DNA from: Prorocentrum cordatum | Lineage: Eukaryota > Sar > Dinophyceae > Prorocentrales > Prorocentraceae | Direction of reading: 5' to 3' | DNA length: 64,000 nucleotides | NCBI GenBank assembly: GCA_963575745.1 | Contig: CAUYUJ010015029.1 | Coordinates: 62,001-126,000 of the forward strand | Translations under genes and position numbers: made by a program | Part shown: positions 42,136-53,400 of the stretch, piece after piece | Numbering within the stretch: position 1 is the first letter of the stretch | Layout of the letters: the number at the start of each line of letters is the position of its first letter | Notes under the pieces: model-generated | Seen by the model: the letters and a program-made list of their open reading frames with translations, nothing else | What the model was told of the DNA's origin: nothing | Databases searched by the model: none

Positions 42136-43744
42136 TCACGGCTCCGCGGGTGACCTGTGGTCAGCCATTCGTCCGAGATTCACGTCCTCGACGCGCCCAC
42201 CTCTTCGAGCCAGAGCTGATGCTCTGATGGAATGAAGAGGCTCCTGCCCCAGAGGACATGGACGGGCCGTCCTGCCCGAGATTCCTGCCTCTGGCGCGCC
42301 CCCGTCGGTGATGGCGCCGTCGGTGGCGCAGACAGCGTGTATGACACGACTGACTCGCGGCGGAGCATCGTTGTCACGCCATTCAGCGCACGAGTGCGAA
42401 CACGCTGCCGCATGATTTGCTGCAGTCGTGCATGCACGTGTCGCCGAGGCTCGAATCTAGACGTCGCCCGACATGTTCCAGAGCCAGACTGAGGGAAAAA
42501 CTGCGCAATCGCACGTTGAGAACTCTTTGGTTCCATCGGCCTGGTTGACCAGCAGGGCCAGGCACCAACCGCGCTTGCAGAGAAAGACCCGTCTGGCGAC
42601 GAGGAGGCCGACCCCCGCAAAAGAGGCGCGCGAAAAGCTTGCGGCCGCCCGCAGGGGTCCAATATGGGCGTGCGGCTAAGAACGTTTTTTTGATGGAGGC
42701 GACAGAACAAATGGTTTCTGCGGCATGGCTGCGCCCATAACTGCGTGCCAGGAAGGCGGGACGACGGAGGGGTGACGATTTGGATAACATCTGGGGCCAG
42801 ATGGGCGGGCAGGGTGGCCCCTGGGGGCTGGCGATTCGAAGCGTCAGGGACAGACGACACATCGGCTCGGGAACGGACCAGACCGCGCCGCCATCGGCGC
42901 GGCATTGGATCGGCCTCCGATCGTTTTGGATCGAGGTAAAGGCTCGACCCCTGCAGGCAGGATAACGAGTCGGCTAGCGCCGATTTGGATCGGACCGATA
43001 TCGGACTCGAAGCTTGGGGATCAGGCTGGATCGAATCAGACCCTGGCAAGCTTTGGAGAGCTCGGGAACCAATTCATCCTCCTCCTCCCTCTTCTGCCCC
43101 TCTTTCTCATCGCCCCACGCACGGTCTCCCCATGTAGACCAGATTAGGAAACTGCGGAAACCAAATGTAAACTTGACATCTCCAAGTGGTGCACACTGAT
43201 GGTTCTGCTGGACTCCCTAACCGACATGGCGACTTTCCCGCTTTGGCAAGACATCACTCGCTATTCCTATGACGCCACGCGCGCGCGGGGCGGAGCGCAG
43301 ATGCGCCTTGCACCGTGGATTTCCTGACGAATATGCGAATAGCACGTGCCACGTTGAAAGTTCGAGTTGTGAGCGCGAGAGATTCGATTGGTCTCCTAAG
43401 CAAGCGCGACGGCTCTCCAGTGCAGCTGCGCTCAAATCGCCATGCCCCCGCCGCCGCGCGCGCGCGAGTATCCCTCAGATGCTGGACAGTGTGATGGGTA
43501 CGCCATGGGAACGCATGATAAATCTGGAACCCAAGGGGCGAGCCATGGATTCGCTTGGGACCCCAAACCACGGTTGGCCAGACAACTCGCAATACCTGCG
43601 CCGCCGCGCGCGCAGCTGCGCTCTCCCTCGCGATCACGGCCGGCCGAAGGGATCCCCACGTTTTAAGTCGGTAGTCCGTCGAGATGGCGCGCGCCTAGGG
43701 CTCGCGTCGGTCACCCTCGGATGCGGAACGCCTGAGAATTGAGT
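42136..43744. other. No gene recognised
   Basis: A minus-strand frame (43049-42180) and several shorter ones lack recognisable domains and have Arg/Pro/Ser-rich composition. The string CGCCGCCGCGCGCGC occurs at about 43448 and 43599. Decayed coding sequence is possible but unsupported. Confidence 0.35.
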
Positions 43745-44195
43745 TCGCGTGCGTAGCACCCCGCAGTTGCGGATATGAGTGAGGGGGCGGCGGGGACGTC
43801 GGCAGTCTGCGAGGCTCTGAAGAAACCCGCCGCAGGAGCGTAATTTCACAATTTGTACAACGAGCCCTCCGCAGGTGCCGATCTTTTCGCGAATTTAAAG
43901 CCATGTGGGTGGGTCGAGGGCCGACTCGCGGGTGGCTCGAGAGTGGGTCGCGCGTGGGTCGCGGGCTGGGTCGCGGGTGTGTCGCGGGTGGCTCGCGGGT
44001 GGGTCGCGGGTGAGTCGCGGGTGGGTCGCGGGGCCGGTCGCGGGTGGGTCACGGGTGGGTCGCGGGCCGGGTCGCGGGTGTGTCGCGTGAGGACCGCGGG
44101 AGGGTCGCGGGCCTTGTCGCGGGCCGGTCGAAGGCGGTCGCGAGGGGGACGACGACAACATACAACAACATCAACAACAACAGCAAACATCAGTT
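43745..44195 (+). repeat. Inverted counterpart of the 30.97-30.2 kb segment
   Basis: 43745-43865 is a diverged reverse complement of the 100 bp unit at 30866-30970 (GTAGCACCCCGCAG, then AAACCCGCCGCAGGAGCG, then ATTTCACAATTTGTA). 43915-44140 is the GTGGGTCGCGGG minisatellite, about 18 units and the reverse complement of CCCGCGACCCAC. 44155-44190 holds ACA/CAA triplets. The conserved tail found at 27556-27780 and 30536-30768 is missing here. Confidence 0.8.
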
Positions 44196-44198
44196 TGA

Positions 44199-44968
44199 GA
44201 CTGTTCGCTTCTATCTGCCCGCATGCCATTCAACACGTACATCCCAAACCCTCGATACCCGCTCTCTTCGTCTTCTATCGTGCCCTTGGTGGTAGGTATT
44301 TCTTACCTGCAACGTGTATTTCATGCAGCCCCATACGGCACGGAAAAAGATAAAAGGATAAAAGAAAGGGACACGGTGGAGGGAGGAGGATGGAACACGA
44401 GAGAAGCAGTAGTAGGAGGGGGGCGAGAAAAAGAAAACACGTGGCAGAACTTGACGGGCAGATCGAGCGGCTAGACCCTAACAGGCGGGTCGGGAAGGCT
44501 GGCCAGGCGGCCAGGTCGAGCAGGAGGCTTGCTGGAGCGTGCGTCCTGCATGAATCGCGAGGAAATCTCGAGCGATAGCGCGACTCCCCAAAAAATCGCG
44601 AGATAAGCCAATGCGAAAGCGTGACTCCTGAGTGTCGAAGGCGCGGCGTCTGAATAAGTTGCGAGGCAGTCCCATGCGAAAGCGCGATTTCTGCATACAT
44701 TGTTAGGACGTCCCGCGCGAGAGCGCGATGTGGGAAAACATTGTGAGGTAGTGTCTGGCGGGAGCCGCTGTTGTTGTAACCCGGGGGCCAGGGGCGCAGT
44801 CTGGTGACACCTCGATTTCGCTGGTAAAAAACGGGGTGCGAGCCCCGGGCGAAGCACTTGCTTAAAAAGTACAATCGTTACCCGGGAGGGGGGATCAACA
44901 AAAATACTTCTTTTGAGATGAAAGCTCAAAAACAATAGCAACACCACGAACAACTACAATCAGATTAA
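44199..44968 (+). repeat. Composite repeat unit, tandem copy 1 (770 bp)
   Basis: Begins GACTGTTCGCTTCTATC at 44199. In order it carries CCTCGATACCCGCTCTCTTC, a degraded C/G hairpin, TTACCTGCAACG, a purine-rich spacer, GGTCGAGCAGGAGGCTTGCTG, and about four 40 bp repeats with GCGAGAGCGCGAT. It closes with GAGCCGCTGTTGTTGTAAC, GGGGTGCGAGCCCCGGG and GGGGGGATCAAC. A perfect CGCGC-GAGA-GCGCG stem-loop lies at 44714-44727. Confidence 0.8.
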
Positions 44969-45710
44969 GACTGTTCGCTCCTATCAGCCCATGTGCTCAT
45001 CAAAACGTATATCACGAGCCCTCGGCACCCGCCCTCGTCGTCTGCGATCGTACCCCCTGCGGGGGGTATATCATCCTTACCTGCCACGCGCATCTAGTGC
45101 AGCCCCTAAAGGGAAGAGAGGACGGGTGGAAAGGGGAGGGGGGAGAATGTACCACGAGAGAAATTAACCAATCGGGGGGCAAGGAACCTAAAACAAATAG
45201 AACCAAACGGGTAGATCGGGTGGGCAGACCCATAGCGGGCAGGTCGGGAGAGCGGGCCCAGGCGACGAGGTCGAGCAGGCGGCTTGCTGATGCGTGGGTC
45301 CTGCATGAGTCGCGAAGAGGTCTCGAGCGATAGCGCGATTCCCAAGTAAATCGTCCGAAAAGCCAGAAGAGCGAGAGCGTGATTCCTAAGCGCACGGGGC
45401 GCACCGTCCGCATAAATTGCGGGGAAGTCCCACGCGAGAGCGCGATGCGTACATGAATTGTCAGGAAGTCCCGCGCGAGAGCGCGATTTGGACAAACACT
45501 GTGGGGAAATATCAAGCGGGAGCCGCTGTCGTTGTAAACCAGAGGCCGGGGGACCAATTTGAGCCTAGTGACTTTTCCTGCTTAAAAGCCAATGTGCGAG
45601 CCCCGGGGGGAGCACTTCAATGGAAAAAAACACAATGGTCACAGGACGGGGTGATCAGCAATCATTATTCTTCAGCAGAAAAAGTTCAACCACAACAACA
45701 ATCATTATAA
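44969..45710 (+). repeat. Composite repeat unit, tandem copy 2 (742 bp)
   Basis: Same module order as copy 1. The hairpin TACCCCC-TGC-GGGGGGTA lies at 45051-45068. GGTCGAGCAGGCGGCTTGCTG is at about 45269 and the perfect CGCGC-GAGA-GCGCG at 45472-45485. It ends with TGATCAGCAATCATTATTC and CAA triplets. Confidence 0.8.
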
Positions 45711-46925
45711 GACTGTTCGCTCTTACCTGCCCGCGTGTCATTCCAAATGAGTTCCCCACTCCCTCGATACCCGCCCTTTTTGTCTTCGATCACACCCCCT
45801 TTGGGGGAATTATTTCTCTTTGCGGGGGCGGCGGGCTTAGACAGGCGTGCAAGCCTGAACGGGCGGACAATCCTTCGTGGGCGTACATGTGCCGACATTG
45901 GAATTAAGAGGAGGGGGAGAACGAGGGAGAGTGGGAGGAAGGGAGGGGGAGGGACGAAAGAGCAGGGGAAACGCCAGGAGAGAAGGAGCGAAGAGGGGGG
46001 CGGTTGCTTAGAGGCATACAGAGAGAAAGAGAGAGAGAGAGGCACATAAAATAAACACAGATCAGAGAGGTAGAGGAAAAGAAAGAGAGAGGGGAGAGAG
46101 AGAAAGAGAGAGGAGGCAGAAGAGGGGAGGGAGAAGGGAGGAGGGAGAGGAGGGAGAGGGGATAGGGCCGAGAGACATAAGGATGAGCGAATAGAGGAGG
46201 GAGAGAGAAGGGAGGAGAGGAGGGAAGAGGGAGGAGGGAAAGGGAGGAGGAGCAGGAAGGTAAGAGCGTGAACGTTCGAGGAAGTCCTAGGCGAAAGCGC
46301 CGTTCCTGAAGGAAGTCTCGGGCGGGAGCCCACGACGGGCGGGCGATCCCCTGACAGGCGGGTCGGGCGGGTGGGACATTCAACCTGAGTATGGCGAGAG
46401 CGCGATTACTAAATCATTTGTAACGGCGTCCTTGGCGCAGCGTGTTTCCTGAGCGTCGAAAGCGCGATTTCTGAATACATCGCATGGAAGCCACAGGCGA
46501 GAGCGCAATTCCTAAATAAGTTGTGAAGGGCTCTTTGGCGGGAGCGGGGGTCGTGGTTAAATTGCGAGGAAATCTTGATTCAATTGCAAGGAAGTCTCCA
46601 GCGGGGGCGCCGTTCCTGGGTAAATTGTGAGGAAGTCTCAGATGGGAGCGGGGGTCCTGACTCAATTGCGCGGAAGTCACAAGCGGGAACACCAATCCTG
46701 GGTAAATTGTGAGGAAGTCTCAGGGGCGGGGGTCCTGAGTAAATTTGGAGGAATTCTCAGGTGGGAGCCGTTGGTGTTACAATCCGGGGGGCCAGGGGCC
46801 CAGTTTGAGCACCACGATTTTCCCTGACAAAAAACAGGGTGCGAGCGTCGAGGGCACACTTTGATTGAGAAAAACAATATGCACCAGTGAGGGGGGATCA
46901 ACAATAATTTTTCTTCGGAAATGAG
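45711..46925 (+). repeat. Composite repeat unit, tandem copy 3 (about 1.2 kb)
   Basis: Begins GACTGTTCGCTCTTACC at 45711, with CCCCC-TTT-GGGGG at 45795-45807. The spacer is expanded by a GAGAGA/GGAGGG-rich purine stretch (45900-46260). About ten diverged 40 bp AAATTGTGAGGAAGTC / GCGAGAGCGC repeats follow (46260-46760). It ends GGTGTTACAATCCGGG ... GGGGATCAACAATAATT at about 46912. Confidence 0.75.
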
Positions 46926-46929
46926 AATT

Positions 46930-46998
46930 CAACAACAACAACAACAACAACAGCAGCAGCAGCAGCAACAACAACAACAACAACAACATGAGCAACAA

Positions 46999-47031
<33 letters not shown>

Positions 47032-47062
47032 AAGCAACAGCAAAAACAACAGCAGCAACAGT
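46930..47062 (+). repeat. CAA / CAG microsatellite
   Basis: CAA triplets, then CAG triplets, then alternating CAACAG and CAAAAG. They close the third composite unit, where the earlier copies have short CAA tracts followed by GACTGTTCGC. Confidence 0.85.
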
Positions 47063-48359
47063 CATGTTACCCCAACGCTCCATGATTCTACATGCAGCAT
47101 GCATCCATATGGCAACTCTCAACATCATGTGCGGATGCTTTCTTGCACAGGGGGGTCCGATATTCCCTTGCCCAGATCTCCCGCTCGAGGCACTTCAACA
47201 TCTCCAGCCCGGATGGCACATCGCCTTCGCAATCGCCCTGCCCATACCATGCTTCTAGTTATCACCACGTCTGAGTGGCCCAAAACCTCTGGGAGAGGCC
47301 CCACAACCATTGGGAGACCACCCTGAGCCCAGTGGACAGCCTCTGGAGCCCGTTGGAGAGCCCCTGGAGCCTTTCAGAAAAACTTCAGGACCTCTGTGAG
47401 AACCATGAGGGCCCCTGGGAGACGATGTAATTTGAACTGGAGGATTTCGGGCCATCCTGAAGGAGGTCTCGACGCAATTTTTCGAAAAAAGGCTTGGATA
47501 GGAGGAGATTCTCAACCCCGGGGAAGGAAGAAGAGAAGAGAGCAGGAGGAGGCGGAGGAGGAGGAGAAGGAAGGAGGAGAGAAGACGAGGGGAGAAGAGG
47601 AGGAGGACGACGACGACGCCGACGAGGACGACGGGGTGGACGCCGCGGGCTCTCGGGCCGCCCCTGGCACGCGGAGCGCGCCAGGGAGGCACCGGTGCAG
47701 ACCTCCGACAGTGCATGCTGCATTCCCGAAGATCGGCACTGGGGACTAGGAAAGTCCCAGGGCATCTGGGAGTCTTGTGATCTGGGCAGCTTGGCCGACT
47801 GTCTCTCTCACTCGGATCCCCTGCCGACATCTCCGCGTGTTCAGAAGAGGAAAGCAACCAACCCCTGGGTGCACCATGTCATCCGCCGCCGCCTCCTCCT
47901 CCTCCTCTTCTTGATTCCGCCCTACGCACCATGAATGGGGCACTGATTTTAAACACTCGGGGGCTCTCACCCGAGGCCCAGGGAATGGCTTCCATCACTC
48001 GAGGACCCGTTTCCCTCAGGACCCCTTTCCCTCATTGCGACCTGATGCCTCCGTCCTCCCTCATGCTTCCCGCCTCGCTTGCGAGAGGCCTCGACAATGC
48101 GAACCTTCAAGCCAGCTCGCCCGCCTGCACCTCGGGGGATGCTAGTCCACAGCCGAACTGCACAGCCCTGAAAGAGTCCATGAGTAATGCCACACCAAAA
48201 ATTTACCGCTCGCATGGAGAACTAGAGCCTTCTTACTGACAGTGAACGCACGAAGGGTGACACAAGGAGAGGGACAGAGAGAAGGACAAGGGCGAAGAGA
48301 GGATACACGGACTGGAGAAATAGCTGGAGAGCGGTGGCGATCGGATGCAGGAGGCAGGA
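47063..48359. other. No gene recognised; GGA- and GAC-rich patch
   Basis: 47285-47420 has weak GGGAGANCCC repeats. 47520-47640 is a GGA/GAG then GAC-rich patch. The frames around 47750-48240 show no motif. Confidence 0.4.
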
Positions 48360-48457
48360 GGAAGGAGGAGGAAGGGCGGGAGGGGGGGGGGGGCGATGGC
48401 GTCGACGACGACGTAGAGGGCGGCGTCTACGACGATGACGACGACGACGGCGGCGGA

Positions 48458-48495
<38 letters not shown>

Positions 48496-48546
48496 CGACG
48501 ATGACGACGGCTGCTACGACGACGGCGACGATGACGACGACGCATA
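48360..48546. repeat. GAC microsatellite
   Basis: After a G-rich run (48378-48394), GAC/GACGAT triplets extend to 48546. They encode Asp, Thr or Val/Arg runs depending on frame. Confidence 0.8.
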
Positions 48547-49784
48547 GGCACGCCCGCTCGCCTCCCAGGCGACGCGGGCGCTGCGCGCGCGAGGGCGAGC
48601 TCAAGCCGCCCGGCGCCTGGCGCCGCTGGGCGCGGCGCCCTCTGGGGCCTGCCGGCAAGGGGGGACGCGGAGAGGACGAGCTGGCCGAGGGGGAGCGAAG
48701 GGAAGCGAGGAGGGAGGCGGGAGGAGCGAGGAGGGAGTAGCGAGGCGCGCGAGAAGGCGCGCGGCGCCTCCGCCGCCACGGCTGCATCGAGGGGTGACTT
48801 CAGAGGGCGAGGTTGGCGAGGGGGAAAAGGGATGAGGGCGGGGTCGGCGAGCAGGAGAGGGGGGGAGACGACTGCCATCTAGGGGGAGGGGGACGGAGGA
48901 AGGAATCGGAAAATCTGAGTGGTCCGAACTAATTGTTTTGGGGGCAATGTAGGCCAACCGACACCCGCAGAAGGCAGCATACCCTCGGCGGCACAGATCA
49001 GGCGGAACGATGATGCGACAACGCTGAGGTGGGACGGCGCGTGAAAGAGGGGGGTGGGAGGAGAGGGGACGGAGTGACGCTTCGTAATGGCAGCGGCCCG
49101 TGAGGGGCGGGGGGGGGTAGTACCATCCACCTCGGGCCGAAGGCCAAAACTGCGCTGAACCCCCCGCCTCCGAGGGGCGGAGGGAGGGACTCCGAGGGTA
49201 CTACGGCCCATGGGGGTGCAACAACGTCCATCTCAGCTCGAGGGCCACAGACGGGCTGAATCCCCACCCCTACTGCCAGCTCAGTGCTACCCACTGGGTG
49301 GCAACACCGGGCCGACGTCCTCGACAGCTGAGCCTCGCCTCCGCCGCGAGGAACCGCCGCCGGGCGTCGCATCCGCGCGGGAGCCATCCGCAGGCGCAGA
49401 CGGGCCCGTTGAGAAAAGGCCTCCGTCCCCGCACCGTCCGCGAGGGGGGCGCGCGGCCTGCCTCGCCGCCGGATCTGTGCCGCCACCGCCGCGCGGCCCG
49501 CGCGCCGACTGGCGCTGGAAGGGCACGGCGCCGCGCGGTGGGCTGCCGCCGCATCGTCGGAGAACCCCCCCGCGAACGCCACCCGCGGCAAGCAGACCCC
49601 CCAGGGGGTGGGCAGCCCGCGGCCGCGGCCCGCGGGTGCACGAGCAGCAAGAGAGGAGCGCCCCGAGCAGCGCTTCGGCGCTGCGGAGCCCAAGTGTGGT
49701 TCATCAGACGCAGGACCTGATCCAGCGAGGCTCTAAATGGTCCGAGGAACATGCGCAAGAAGAGGAAGAGGAAAACGAGGAGGA
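48547..49784. other. GC-rich stretch, no gene recognised
   Basis: Long Arg/Pro/Ala-rich frames on both strands without motifs. Weak repeats such as GGGGCGGAGG near 49110-49190. Treated as non-coding. Confidence 0.4.
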
Positions 49785-49945
49785 GAAAGAGGAAGAGGAG
49801 GAGGAGGAGGAGGAGGAGGAGGAGGAGGAGGAGGAGGAGGGGGAGGAAGAGGAGGAGGAGGAGGAGAGGAAGAAGAGGAGGAGGAGGAGGACAAAGAGGA
49901 GGAGGAGGAGGAGGAGGAGGAGGAAGAGGAGGATGAAAAAGAAAA
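49785..49945. repeat. GGA/GAA microsatellite
   Basis: Purine-only triplets (GAG, GAA, AAG), about 150 bp, with a single non-purine interruption. Confidence 0.8.
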
Positions 49946-50261
49946 AGAGGAGCAGGCGACGAGAATGCGGGGGGTGAAATCGTCACCGGCCACGTCTAGA
50001 GACCCCGCGGCCCCCTGCCAATGTCGACGCCGTCCTCGCTGGAGGGATCAGCACCGAGGAAGGAGGAACCGCGAATTGCAGCGGCGACAGCAGACGATTC
50101 GGCCGAGTCGCGGGTGCACGCGGGGGCCGCGCAGCGGGGCGCGCCTGAAACGCGCGCGCACAGGTCGTCGCGCAGGACGACAAAGCGAGGCAAGCGGGGG
50201 GAGAGGCGGGGAAACACAAGGACCAGAAAGGCCATCGCACACGCAGCGGCTGCCAGCTGAT

Positions 50262-50400
50262 GAGGAGGAGAAGGAAGAGGAGGAGGAGGAGGAGGAGGAG
50301 GAGGAGGAGGAGGAGGAGGAGGAGGAGGAGGGGGAGAGAAGGAGGAGGAGGAGGAGGAGAAGGAGGGTGAGGAGGAGAAAGAGGAGGCGGAGGAGGAGGT
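50262..50400 (-). repeat. TCC microsatellite at the probable 3' side of a minus-strand LINE
   Basis: GAG/GGA triplets on plus (TCC on minus), purest at 50275-50335. They lie downstream of the decayed minus-strand LINE that starts at 56045. Whether this is the element's own tail is uncertain, because its stop codon was not identified. Confidence 0.6.
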
Positions 50401-53400
50401 GAGGGGCATCGCAGGAGCAGGAGCAGGGTTCATCGCGAATGGCGGGGCGAAGAAGAGCCAGACTGGTGAGAAATTAACTGCATCGGCGAGGTGCAAGCAA
50501 GACCTGACGGCACTGTTCACAAGCGTGAGAAGAGGGAGAGAAAGAAGGACGCCAGGAAAATATGGAGCGGGCAGAGAGGAAGAGGGGACACGCAATGGAC
50601 GGGAAATGGACGCGCAGTCAGAGGAGATCCTCGACCACGAAGGGCGTCTCCGAGACGAAACCGAACGAGCGGGCGACATGAAGCTCGAGGGCTCAAACGA
50701 GGCACTGGGGGAACTCACACTCACAATCCAATCGTCATCGGCGGGGGCACACGGCGGAGGAGGAGGCCGAGAGGACCCTCTCGACGACGGAGGGGTATCA
50801 ATCAAAATGGACGGTGCCGACGGCGAGGACGAGGCTAACTGCGCGAGCCTCGAGGGCGGCACCGACAGTCGCGAATGGGCCCTGGGCGTCGACGGCGCTC
50901 TCGACGGCGAGCCCTGAGAGCACGAAGATGGAGGCGCCCGGGCAGGCGCGGGAGACGAAAGGCAGGAAGACGCCGAAGAAGACGAGGAAGAGGTCGAGGG
51001 AGCACCAGAGGCACCACGAGACTCGAGCGCGTGAAAGATGGCCTTCTCCTCAGCTGACATGCGGGGGGCATGGCCACTCGCGTCGAACGCGCACCTGGAG
51101 GCGCGCAGATCCAAGCCTGGGGCTCCGACAGCGGCCGCGCTGGGACCGCCCGCGCCGCTCGGCAGGCGGAGCGCGTCGCCGCCCGCCAGCGCCGACGCCG
51201 CCGCGTGGAGAGTGGGCGACATCAACGACCCGCGCTCTAAGAGGGGCAGCGGGCAGGGCTGCGCGAGCGCCCGACGCAGCGCCACGCGGAGCGGGCGACA
51301 GCGGGCGCAATTCCGCAGAGCGCCAGGCGCGCCGCGGCAGCCAGAGGCGCTGGCGGGCTTGTCCAGCGGGCGAATCATGCGCGAGGAGGTCAGGCATGCG
51401 TCCTCTCATGTCCGCAGCACAGCCCAAGTCCGCGAGCGCGAGCAGCGAGAGAGCAGAGCCCAATGACCTCGCTCCACAAGATGAGGTCGGCCTCTCGGCC
51501 CCGACGACCGAGCAAATCTCTGAAGCGGATGCCCAGCAAGCCAGCGAAGGGCTCGTCGCGAGGTGCCCGCGCAAGAAGAGCGAGATGAGCTGCGCGCCCG
51601 GCCCGAGGGCGGAGACTGAGAGCGCGCGCGAGCTCGCCCCGAGCCGCCGAAAAGCGGACGCGAGCACCCCCTCCATGCACTGGCGCGGCGCACTGGCAGC
51701 AACGGCATCGGCCATCATATCTGCGAAGGTGGGAGAGAGAGCCAGAAGCTCGGGTAGGGTCGGCCCGTCCGCAGCATATTCAGGGCGTTCCACATCGGGT
51801 TCGCGCCGGCATGCGCCTGCAGCTGGGCCGGGGGCCGCGCGTCTGGGAATGGCCCGGCGCCCCAGGCGCCGAGGCTGAACGCGCCCGGCGGCGCGCGAAA
51901 GACTAGGCGGCCAGCTCGAACGTCAGCAGCCTCGGCGGCAAGCGTGACAACTGAGCCACATGCGATGAGTTGCTAGCAGCGCGAGCGTTGTGCGAGATCG
52001 AGGAGAGGCTCCCTGGAGTGGCGCCCGTCCAATAGCGTGCGATATATGCCTAAGCTTGGCGACAAGGTCAATTCACCGCGTCTCGGCCGTTACTGCAGGG
52101 CCCGCGTGGATCCCAAGATAAACCAGGGATGGGGCAACCTCAATGTCAGCCCAACCAGGGGCATGAGGTGGCGATCTCGGCCGCTACTGGGGGCCGCCCT
52201 GTACTTGGAGACCTTCAGGGAGATATTTACAATGTATTCTGCGCAGGCCATGGCCAGGACCACCCGAAACTCCCTCAACGAGCCCCCCAGTGTCATCGGC
52301 GCAGGCCCCCGCGAGGCCCGGGCCAGGAACTTCGATCGATTCGCTGAGGTCCTCAAGAAAGACAGACAATCGCGCTGAGGGCGCAATCGCAACGTGCCCG
52401 AGAGAGCGCGCCCCTGCACAATGACACTGCGGAGCCAACAGAGCCTCTGGAACACGCCCCGCACTTGGGCAAGGTCCTCGATCGCCGAGGACAGGAGCGG
52501 ATGAACTCCAAGCAGGCATTAGGCAGGCCGAGGGACTCCAGCACAAAACGAGAGGTACGCCTTATTCAGAGGGGGGGGGGAACTCGGCCGAAGTCCAGAG
52601 AGCGCAGGGGGAGAACGTCCAAGGAGTCGCCGATAGCTGGCGAGCGGAGACGTCGAACTCTAGGACAGCGGTGTCGGAGTTCCGCCGGAGAACGAAGCCG
52701 CGCTGGCGCGGCGGCGCTGCAGCCAGGAGCAAAGGCCGCAGCGCTGCGCTCACAATCGCAGACAACTGGACGCCAGTGTTCCGCAACCCCCACACTTTGT
52801 CAGGAGACCAAACGCACCTGGCATCGCGAAGCTTGCAACCGCGATTGCTTCGGGGGGGAAGGCCAGGATGGCGGCATTGGCCGCGTCGAACAGACCCTGG
52901 CCGCCCAGCAGCCACTCGAGCGCCGACAGCAATATGTCCACGCCTGAGGGGGGAACAGACCACTCAGCATGCGGGGCGCCATGGGCGCCCTTCGCGGAGT
53001 CCTGGGCGACCCCCCAGGTGTCGACGAAGCAAGCGAGGCGCAGCAGGAGGCAGGTGCGCCCCAGAAAAATCAGGCAACCATTTTACCTCTGGCCCCGCCG
53101 CGGCCCCCCGATCCCGGGCAATCTTAGATAACGCAGGGGCCCGGCGCTGCCCCGGAGCCCGCGCGCGCTCCTGAGGGCCCGCGGCGACGCCGCGATCGAT
53201 CGAAGCAATCCCAGAAAGAGCAAGGCGACGTCCAAATGGGGGGCCAGATTCCAGATGCGAGCTCTACGTTCAGCGCCTGGAAGGACGAGGCGAAGCTTGC
53301 GCGAATCTCCCGACGCCCGCCGCAGCGATGCCAAACCCGCCTTCTCTCACTCAGCTGCATTACTCTGGGCTCTCACGGACCACCTCCGACGGGACGGCGG

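Noticed and set aside
46930-47062. CAG/CAA tract as a poly-Gln coding exon
   Set aside because: No open protein context on either side; it forms the end of the composite repeat.
43900-47062. CRISPR array
   Set aside because: The repeated 40 bp hairpin units are diverged, lack uniform spacers and occur in a dinoflagellate genome with no cas genes.
48242-48547. Acidic Asp-repeat protein at the GAC tract
   Set aside because: Pure microsatellite translation.
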